Source: Helicobacteraceae bacterium (GTDB lineage: Bacteria; Campylobacterota; Campylobacteria; Campylobacterales; Sulfurimonadaceae). From it: a stretch of DNA of 7,454 nt. The translations under genes were made by a program, and so were the position numbers. The notes under the pieces are model-generated. The model did no database searches. It was not told the origin of the DNA and was given only the letters and a program-made list of their open reading frames with translations. Position 1 is the first letter of the stretch; every line of letters starts with the position of its first letter. The stretch covers positions 313-7,766 of the forward strand of contig JALWLR010000030.1 of assembly GCA_027084065.1 (NCBI GenBank), written 5' to 3'. This document shows, one piece after another, positions 1-5,451 of the stretch.

Positions 1-672
1 CGGAATGTCGTTTGGCACACGCACCAAAAGATAAAAACCGCTTTGTGAGCTAATAGCCATAAGCGCTTTCCCCGGAACACTCAAAGAGCCCCGTGCCGCA
101 AAAGTTTTCGAAACGATTCCGTCAACCGGCGATGTAATAGTCGCATAAGAGAGGTTGTTTAAAAGCTCTATTTTTTGCTGTTGCAATGCATTGAGTTTCG
201 CTTTTGTACTTGCAATGAGCGTCAACTCTTTTTGGGATTGCTCTATGGATGCACCATGCACTTTGAGAAGCTCAAGTGTACGCTTATGTGTCGCTTCAAG
301 ATTGGCAAGCGCGATTTTCGTTGCTTCTATCTGCTCTTTGACGCTTTTGAGTTTGCTCTCAATTGCCGTCGTATCGAGTTTGACGACGATTTGTCCCTTT
401 TTAACGTGACTTCCGCTTGGTTTTATCATATCGATGCGAGCTGCGATGCGTGAAGCCAGCTTTACATCTTTGTCGTTTGCCACTTCTGCAAGATAGGGAA
501 GTGTAAGAGTCACTTTCTCTTTTTTCGGGCTCATAACGGGAGCGACTATAGGATATATCTTGGCTTGAGGCTGCGTAGCATCTTTTTTACGCGCCTCTTT
601 AACCTTTTTGACACCTAAAGCGACGATTGCCGCAACGACCAGTAACGCTATAACTATTTTTAAAAATTTCAT
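1..672 (-). CDS. Efflux periplasmic adaptor subunit (RND/HlyD family), 3' end outside window
   Basis: Membrane-fusion/adaptor protein that would bridge an inner-membrane pump to the TolC-like channel encoded just upstream. The frame is open for 224 codons from ATG 672 to the window edge, so the C-terminal part (rest of beta-barrel and membrane-proximal domain) is missing. Seen: N-terminal hydrophobic segment (residues 5-20) without a lipobox Cys, so a membrane anchor or uncleaved signal is likely. The first lipoyl half-motif is at about 70-101 (VKKGQIVVKLD), a helical hairpin at about 102-175, and the second lipoyl half at about 177-208 (ATITSPVDGIV). The hairpin carries R131-x3-L135-x6-S142, which matches the RLS pattern used by AcrA/MacA-type adaptors to dock on TolC. 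The start is supported by GAGGAG at 686-681, 8 bases upstream, and by the ATGA overlap with the channel gene stop, which implies translational coupling. The substrate cannot be read from the sequence. Confidence 0.92.
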   Translation of the reverse strand, partial: MKFLKIVIALLVVAAIVALGVKKVKEARKKDATQPQAKIYPIVAPVMSPKKEKVTLTLPYLAEVANDKDVKLASRIAARIDMIKPSGSHVKKGQIVVKLDTTAIESKLKSVKEQIEATKIALANLEATHKRTLELLKVHGASIEQSQKELTLIASTKAKLNALQQQKIELLNNLSYATITSPVDGIVSKTFAARGSLSVPGKALMAISSQSGFYLLVRVPNDIP

Positions 673-1946
673 TGAATTATCTCCTCGATGTTGTTTCCGT
701 AGATGACACAAAGCTGCATAAGTGTCTGCCACTTCTGGGCTTTGGCTTTATAAAGAGCCGCTTTTGCACTTACCTGTTCATCCTCATAACGCAGATACTC
801 CTCGGTAGAGAGTCTACCGCTGTTGTAGTTGACTTTTGCAATCTCAAGCAATCTTTTTTTATTTTCAATGCTCTTTTTGGAAAGCTTGATGGAATTCTCA
901 AGCAGTGGTAGAGAGTTTTGCAACATCTGCGCTTTGCTAAGTAGCTCATCTTTTTGTTTTTGCAGTTGTATCTCCTCTTTTTTATACTCCACTTTCGCTT
1001 TTTGGATCTCTTTGTAATCATCCATCGCAAACAGCGGTAAATTGAGAACTACACCGATATTGCCATACTTCTCATGTACATGCTTGTCGTTGTTGTAGGC
1101 TTTTGCCTGAGAAAAGGAGTAGTTTCCGTACGCTACGACGCTTGGATAGAGCCGCTCCTTTTTTGCCTGCATTTCGCGAAGCTGTGCTTGGAGCTTGAGC
1201 TCCAGCGGCTCAAGCGAACGAACCTTTTGCGTATTGATAGCTACTGAAGCTTCCGGCATCTTTACCGGCTCTTTGAGTGTAATGCCCGTAAGTGTGCGTA
1301 TGGAGCTTACAACCTGCTCTTTTTGCAAAGCGATGGCATTTTTTGTTATGTTGATCTGATTGAGCGCGTCATCTATCTTGTAGAGCGCCGACTCCGGAGT
1401 TCTTCCGTTTTCTACTTTGATCTTGAGTGTTTTTTGCGTCTCACGCAACGAGCGCTCTTTTGTCGAAAGCGATTTTTCAAGCTGCGTCAAATAGAGCAGA
1501 TTTGCATTGGCACCGACTATAAGCGCTTCGTTTTTTATAAGGTTGATCTTTTTTTTCGCTTCGGCACTTTTGTGCATCGCTTCGGCTTTCTCTCCAAGTG
1601 TATAGATCGACTTGACAAAAAGCGGCATCGAAAAGCTCGCACCCTCTCGTAAAACGTTACGGCTAAACGGTTGAGCGATGCTTTGATCTTGTATCATCGG
1701 AAAGAGCGTATTTGGCGGTACGGGAACCATCCCCGTCGGGTCGGAATAGTGGTCATACTTGGCAAAAAGATCGATTTTTGGGTAGAGTTTGGAACGTACC
1801 GTCTCCTTAGCTACTTTCGCGTTTTGCACCTGCATCTCGTCGACTTTTGTTACCGAGTGCTGCTTGAGTGCGTCAAAAAGCTCGTTCAATGTCGTTGCAT
1901 GCAAACTTGCAGCGACACTAAGAGCGACAAATATTCTTCTCATCAT
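669..1946 (-). CDS. TolC-family outer membrane efflux protein
   Basis: Outer-membrane channel component of a tripartite exporter. The 425 residues fit the TolC/OEP family. Residues 1-17 (MMRR, hydrophobic stretch, ending SLHA) form a signal peptide, probably cleaved before T18. The two structural repeats can be seen: LYPKIDLFAKYDHY (54-67) pairs with LYPSVVAYGNYSF (266-278), MPLF (107-110) with LPLF (303-306), and VENGRTPESALYK (178-190) with YNSGRLSTEEYLR (374-386). Between them are long, charged, heptad-like helices that would form the periplasmic tunnel. The first ATG (1946) lies only 3 bases from GGAGG, the second (1943) lies 6 bases away, so M2 may be the true start. The gene overlaps the end of the TetR gene and its stop overlaps the adaptor start, so all three are one transcript. 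Its family is clear, its substrate is not. Confidence 0.93.
   Translation of the reverse strand: MMRRIFVALSVAASLHATTLNELFDALKQHSVTKVDEMQVQNAKVAKETVRSKLYPKIDLFAKYDHYSDPTGMVPVPPNTLFPMIQDQSIAQPFSRNVLREGASFSMPLFVKSIYTLGEKAEAMHKSAEAKKKINLIKNEALIVGANANLLYLTQLEKSLSTKERSLRETQKTLKIKVENGRTPESALYKIDDALNQINITKNAIALQKEQVVSSIRTLTGITLKEPVKMPEASVAINTQKVRSLEPLELKLQAQLREMQAKKERLYPSVVAYGNYSFSQAKAYNNDKHVHEKYGNIGVVLNLPLFAMDDYKEIQKAKVEYKKEEIQLQKQKDELLSKAQMLQNSLPLLENSIKLSKKSIENKKRLLEIAKVNYNSGRLSTEEYLRYEDEQVSAKAALYKAKAQKWQTLMQLCVIYGNNIEEIIQ
681..686 (-). promoter_or_regulatory. Ribosome binding site of the adaptor gene
   Basis: On the minus strand GAGGAG lies 8 bases before ATG 672, inside the last codons of the tolC-like gene. 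It fixes the start of the adaptor, whose ATG shares bases with the upstream TGA stop. Confidence 0.75.
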
Positions 1947-2568
1947 CGACCTCCAACATTAGTAAAATCTTTTTGTATATGTACTCCGAAACCTCATCTA
2001 TTTCACAACTGCCGCATGTATCAAGACCATCTTCATTCTCCGCCTTTTTACGCAGCGTATCGGTTGTGACATAAAGATTGATCGTCCCGATAATCATAAA
2101 ATGCACTATCATCGGTATCACATCTTTAAAAAGCCCCTCTTTTTCACCCTTTTGGAGTATGCCGCTTAGCAAAACAAAAAGCTTTTTCATACTCTCAAAC
2201 ATCAGCTCCGGCAAATGGGCACTGTTGTCACTAAGCTCTCTCAAAAAGAGTGGCGGAAAATATGGATAACGCTTGGCGAACGAAGCATACGTCGTAATAA
2301 ACGCTTTTAGCTCGCCAAGCGTACTTTGACAGCATTTGTCAGCCTCGACGATCTCCTTATACATCGCTTCAAGCACACCCTGCATAACCGCCTCATACAG
2401 TCCTGCTTTGTTTTTGAAGTAGTAAAAGATCATCGCTTTGTTTATCTCACTTGCTGCTGCAACCTCATCGACACTCACACCCTCAAAACCCTTTTTTGCA
2501 AAGAGCTCCATCGCATTTTGCATGATTTTCGACTGTGTAGCCGCAGCATCACGTTTTTGCTTTGCCAT
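1918..2568 (-). CDS. TetR/AcrR-family transcriptional repressor
   Basis: Predicted local repressor of the efflux operon, 216 residues, the usual size for TetR. The N-terminal three-helix DNA-binding domain spans about residues 10-57: IMQNAMELFAKKGFEGVSV, then DEVAAASEINKAMIFYYFKN, the conserved helix-turn-helix with the YYF-x-NK-x-LYEAV ending. The remaining helices (about 65-210) form the ligand-binding and dimer domain, with a hydrophobic YPYFPPLFLREL segment at about 101-112. It has an unusual set of cysteines: C79-C80, a C185-x2-C188 pair in a Gly/Glu-rich loop, and C214. ATG 2568 is preceded by GGAGG (2577-2573) at 4 bases. It is the first gene of the operon and lies directly behind an 18-base inverted repeat, so autorepression is likely. 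The inducer is unknown. The cysteines leave thiol or metal sensing possible, but that is inference. Confidence 0.92.
   Translation of the reverse strand: MAKQKRDAAATQSKIMQNAMELFAKKGFEGVSVDEVAAASEINKAMIFYYFKNKAGLYEAVMQGVLEAMYKEIVEADKCCQSTLGELKAFITTYASFAKRYPYFPPLFLRELSDNSAHLPELMFESMKKLFVLLSGILQKGEKEGLFKDVIPMIVHFMIIGTINLYVTTDTLRKKAENEDGLDTCGSCEIDEVSEYIYKKILLMLEVDDEKNICRS
1950..1954 (-). promoter_or_regulatory. Ribosome binding site of the tolC-like gene
   Basis: GGAGG on the minus strand, inside the 3' end of the TetR gene. It is 3 bases before ATG 1946 and 6 bases before the adjacent ATG 1943. Spacing favours the second ATG. Confidence 0.65.
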
Positions 2569-2577
2569 AAAACCTCC

Positions 2578-2595
2578 ATTAACTAACTAGTTAAT
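2578..2595. promoter_or_regulatory. Probable TetR-type operator (18-bp inverted repeat)
   Basis: Perfect 8-base arms ATTAACTA and TAGTTAAT separated by AC. It starts directly after the Shine-Dalgarno sequence of the TetR gene and overlaps the downstream edge of its -10 box (2599-2594) and the expected transcription start (about 2587). A TetR dimer bound here would block its own operon. The assignment of this site to the neighbouring repressor is inferred from position and symmetry. Confidence 0.7.
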
Positions 2596-2602
2596 TGTAG
2601 CA
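2594..2602 (-). promoter_or_regulatory. Extended -10 promoter of the tetR-tolC-adaptor operon
   Basis: Minus strand TGCTACAAT: a TGn extension followed by TACAAT (5 of 6 to TATAAT). No convincing -35 hexamer is visible 16-18 bases upstream, which fits Campylobacterota sigma-70 promoters. It predicts a start near 2587 and a leader of about 18 bases before ATG 2568. Confidence 0.6.
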
Positions 2603-2648
2603 TAAAGGCGGTAAATAGCCATGAAATATTTTAGATGGAAAAAAAATT

Positions 2649-2657
2649 TGTTAAAAT
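2649..2657 (+). promoter_or_regulatory. Candidate extended -10 promoter of the lipoprotein gene
   Basis: TGTTAAAAT: TGn followed by TAAAAT in a very AT-rich stretch, with an A8 tract just upstream (2639-2646). The predicted start near 2664 lies about 30 bases before ATG 2695 and after the alternative ATG 2635, which argues against that upstream start. AT-richness makes chance matches common here. Confidence 0.4.
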
Positions 2658-2681
2658 TATTTTAGAAATTTTTCTTCTAAA

Positions 2682-2686
2682 AAGGA
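2682..2686 (+). promoter_or_regulatory. Ribosome binding site that decides the lipoprotein start
   Basis: AAGGA lies 8 bases before ATG 2695. The in-frame ATG at 2635 has no purine-rich site in front of it. The spacer between this site and ATG 2695 contains an A8 run (2686-2693), so a length change in that run would alter the spacing. Confidence 0.65.
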
Positions 2687-2694
2687 AAAAAAAT

Positions 2695-5433
2695 ATGAAA
2701 AAAGTTCTTTTGCATGTAATGAGAACAACTCTTTTTGTACTCATTGTTTCGACTTTCATTGGCGGATGCTCGACCACATACAATGTTGATCCAAAAAAAG
2801 GCTACGTTACATTGGACTCCGATACTCCTGTTTGCTCATCAAGGAGAAAGGTTCATCCTACAAAATACCTGCATACGCAAACCAATTCTGTCTTCTACTC
2901 CTTTTGTGAGGGAAAAAACTCGTATGATGGCATAGAAGTACAAAACGATACAGGTTTATTTTCCCGAAAAAGCTACAGTCAAAAATCCTTCAAAAAAGAA
3001 AACTTTAAAAAAGTAGATGATCCGATAATCATACAAAAAGCAAACAAATATGTCGACAGTTTCTATCTGCTTGATCTAGAAAACTCGCCTCAAGTCGCAA
3101 TTGTTTATACACCAAAATATACTTATGGAAATGATCATGTTGCATTAGATGCTCCAACAACTGTTTTTGTAAACAAAAAAAATGAGCCCACGACCATTCA
3201 AGAGTGGGTGGATAATCATTATTCAATTATACTCCATGCTTCCAACGGTCTAGCAAAAGCTCTTCGAGAGCAAAGCTGTAGCACATCAAAACTCTTTCCA
3301 ATGCTCGATCACTCTCTTGCATCTACAAATGCCAATGTTATTACCTCTCCACTACTACGATGCTATTGGAAAAGAGTTGAAGAATCATTTCAAAAAAATA
3401 AAAATAATCTTGCCAAGCTAGAGCAACTACATCGCAAATATCCAAATTTTTTTTATGGAACTGCAATTTATTTAGAAGCTCTTCTGACTCATAACAAAAT
3501 ACAAAAAGCAAAAAATCTCATTCAAGCCTTGCTGCAAGAAGCAGCTCCATATAAATCGTTAAGAGTACACTCTTTGCTTCCATATGTAAAAAGAGGAATA
3601 GTCGCATCGCCAAAAGAGAACCTTAAAGAGAAAATAGCACTTTTAGATTTTGTGCAACACTATCTTGATCCCAAAGAGAATGACTACAAAACAGTAGTGG
3701 CTCTTAAAATTGTCCTCTATGCTACTAATGGAGCATCTAAAAAAGCCGAAACTACTTTGAAAACTTATCTCAATGAGCAAAAAAACGCATCCTACAAAGA
3801 AAAGCTTACTTTTGTAGAAAAACTATTGAATTTGGCAGAAAATAATCACTTTGACGATGCAGAAAAAATCGCTGTTTTAAAGATACTCAAAGCACAATTA
3901 TCCGATCCATCTTATAGATCATATATTAATAAAATAAATAATCAACTCATTCTGTATTCCTATAATATCATAAGCAAATCTCTGAATAAAAAAGAAGTTT
4001 CATTTGCAAGATTAATGAAAAAATACAATATTTCAGATAGTTGGGATGAAAAGCAGTTGCAGTCTCTTTATACTTTCATTGCAAAAGGCTCTTTCCCGCT
4101 TAGAAAAAAAATAGCATTACTACAATCTATGCAGTCATACCTCCAAAATAGTCAACACGAAAAAATTCTACGACAAATACAAAAGAGCATACGCACCTAT
4201 ACACTCCAAAACATTCAAAACAAACCAAAAAAACTCAAAAAATATCTCGCGCAACATCCCGAGGATACAGAAGCAAAACAGCATTTACTGAAAATAGCGC
4301 AACAATCCTATGTGCAGCTCATGCAACAAAAAGATAAAAGAAAAATCGTTAAACAACTTCAAGAACTTTTCAAAGAGCATCCTGAATTAAAAATAGTCAA
4401 TTATAGCCAAGGAGACTACTTCGACAAAAATGCGTATGAAATCCTCAAGCAGACATTCCAAACCGATAATATAACTACTATAAATCTTATTATGAATCAT
4501 CTGACCAATGTTTACTGGACAAAGTTTGCAGGAAGAGTCTCTGAAATGAGTGCCTTTGGAGGGATATTTGGTAATCCAGCGGGAAGATCCGTAAAAATCA
4601 ACTATATCATCAGCAACCTCTCTTTGGCAATTGAAAACAATGTCTCTAAAAATAATATCGTCTCGCTTATGGACAATTTCAATTTTGCCGTAAACTTCAA
4701 ATCACCCTATAAAAGCAACGTCATTGCAACAAGTAGAGGCAGTGTCCTAAGCGCACAGTTTTACTGGTTTGTAGAAAATCCAATCAACACCGCAATAAAA
4801 TACAAACGTTATGACCTATTGCCCATTCTTACTAAAACTAAATATTTTAAAAGGCTGCCAAGTTATCCAAAAGGATACCGCTACTTGAACAAAAAAGGCG
4901 TTATGATTGATGCAATGCTGACTCTTAAAGATGTCAAAGGCATAAAACTTTTGGAAAAACATCTGCATGTAAGCATTGAAAATATTTTTGACGGTATTTT
5001 GGATTCAATCTACGGTGCGTGGGACGGTCCACGAGCAAGAATCAAATATGCCAAAAAATTCAAACCTTTCGTTAGCAAAAAAAGCTACCAAAAACTGCTC
5101 AAAATCGAAGAAGCGTACAACAAATACGAAGAGGAGCAAGATAGACGTCTAGCGCAAAAAAGAAACTCCCCATGCTATAAAAAATATAAAAAATGTCTCT
5201 CATACTGTGATATGAAATCAAATAAAAACGGTTCTCTTTTGACCTCAAGCGATAAAAACAAATGCGTCAGCTCCTGCTATCTTGGAAAAAATTACTGTGA
5301 AGAGGGTAAAAAAGAAAAAGCAAAAAGCTGGTTCTGTGATGGCATGTGCGAGGGTATAGACAAATATAACGGAACACTATTTAGAGCATCATCTTTTACA
5401 CAATGTGTCCGCAACTGTAAAGCGCAATGGTAG
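2695..5433 (+). CDS. Large predicted lipoprotein with TPR-like centre and duplicated CX3C cysteine module
   Basis: Function not recognised. ATG 2695 gives 912 residues. The frame is open from ATG 2635 (932 residues), but the later start has a Shine-Dalgarno site and puts a proper lipoprotein signal at the N-terminus: MKK, hydrophobic stretch, lipobox IGGC with C25, then STT. Ser at +2 would suggest the outer membrane if E. coli sorting rules hold. Residues 26 to about 220 are mixed beta/alpha with C47, C71, C195 and C223. From about 238 the protein is helical with TPR-like pairs, for example about 238-281 and 510-570 (LAQHPEDTEAKQHLLKIAQQ). A cysteine-free stretch runs from 224 to 826. A charged helix (about 803-824) leads into the tail with cysteines 827, 834, 838, 857, 861, 868, 881, 885, 904 and 908. 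The gene is monocistronic, divergent from the efflux operon and much more AT-rich than its neighbours. A periplasm-facing scaffold or binding role is a guess from the architecture only. Confidence 0.85.
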   Translation: MKKVLLHVMRTTLFVLIVSTFIGGCSTTYNVDPKKGYVTLDSDTPVCSSRRKVHPTKYLHTQTNSVFYSFCEGKNSYDGIEVQNDTGLFSRKSYSQKSFKKENFKKVDDPIIIQKANKYVDSFYLLDLENSPQVAIVYTPKYTYGNDHVALDAPTTVFVNKKNEPTTIQEWVDNHYSIILHASNGLAKALREQSCSTSKLFPMLDHSLASTNANVITSPLLRCYWKRVEESFQKNKNNLAKLEQLHRKYPNFFYGTAIYLEALLTHNKIQKAKNLIQALLQEAAPYKSLRVHSLLPYVKRGIVASPKENLKEKIALLDFVQHYLDPKENDYKTVVALKIVLYATNGASKKAETTLKTYLNEQKNASYKEKLTFVEKLLNLAENNHFDDAEKIAVLKILKAQLSDPSYRSYINKINNQLILYSYNIISKSLNKKEVSFARLMKKYNISDSWDEKQLQSLYTFIAKGSFPLRKKIALLQSMQSYLQNSQHEKILRQIQKSIRTYTLQNIQNKPKKLKKYLAQHPEDTEAKQHLLKIAQQSYVQLMQQKDKRKIVKQLQELFKEHPELKIVNYSQGDYFDKNAYEILKQTFQTDNITTINLIMNHLTNVYWTKFAGRVSEMSAFGGIFGNPAGRSVKINYIISNLSLAIENNVSKNNIVSLMDNFNFAVNFKSPYKSNVIATSRGSVLSAQFYWFVENPINTAIKYKRYDLLPILTKTKYFKRLPSYPKGYRYLNKKGVMIDAMLTLKDVKGIKLLEKHLHVSIENIFDGILDSIYGAWDGPRARIKYAKKFKPFVSKKSYQKLLKIEEAYNKYEEEQDRRLAQKRNSPCYKKYKKCLSYCDMKSNKNGSLLTSSDKNKCVSSCYLGKNYCEEGKKEKAKSWFCDGMCEGIDKYNGTLFRASSFTQCVRNCKAQW
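5194..5418 (+). repeat. Two copies of a C-x3-C-x18-C-x3-C protein module in the lipoprotein tail
   Basis: Copy 1 is encoded by 5194-5277 (residues 834-861, CLSYC to CVSSC), copy 2 by 5335-5418 (residues 881-908, CDGMC to CVRNC). Both are exactly 28 residues with 18 between the cysteine pairs. They also share Asn-Gly seven and eight residues into the linker, then Ser/Thr-Leu, and Cys-Val at the second pair. Copy 1 is flanked on both sides by an extra cysteine at x6 (C827 and C868), a mirror-symmetric layout. Spacing of this kind is known from disulfide-stapled helical hairpins (twin CX3C proteins), but no homology is claimed. Confidence 0.7.
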
Positions 5434-5446
5434 CACTTTGCGGACA
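5406..5446. repeat. 9-bp inverted repeat across the lipoprotein stop codon
   Basis: TGTCCGCAA (5406-5414) and TTGCGGACA (5438-5446) are perfect complements around a 23-base loop that contains the TAG stop. Neither strand shows a T-run after the stem, so it is not a standard intrinsic terminator. It may fold in the 3' ends of both convergent mRNAs. Confidence 0.4.
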
Positions 5447-5451
5447 AAATA

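Noticed and set aside
155..453. Plus-strand open frames of 84 and 92 codons
   Set aside because: They lie opposite the adaptor gene, which has clear lipoyl half-motifs; their translations are rich in Cys, Phe and Ser as expected for antisense shadows.
1323..2069. Plus-strand open frames of 109 and 132 codons
   Set aside because: Antisense to the tolC-like and TetR genes, no ribosome binding site and no recognisable domain.
2635..2694. Upstream in-frame ATG 2635 adding 20 residues to the lipoprotein
   Set aside because: No Shine-Dalgarno site in front of it, it lies before the likely transcription start, and it would put extra charged residues ahead of a complete lipoprotein signal peptide.
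2569..2694. Small gene or regulatory RNA in the divergent gap
   Set aside because: Only 126 bases, fully used by two promoters, an operator and two ribosome binding sites; no stable hairpin or extra reading frame seen.
5173..5418. C-type cytochrome or iron-sulfur reading of the cysteine-rich tail
   Set aside because: No CxxCH heme motif is present, and the CX3C spacings do not fit the CxxCxxC patterns of ferredoxin-type clusters.
5406..5446. Inverted repeat as an intrinsic terminator
   Set aside because: The loop is 23 bases and neither strand has a T-run after the stem; kept only as a repeat.
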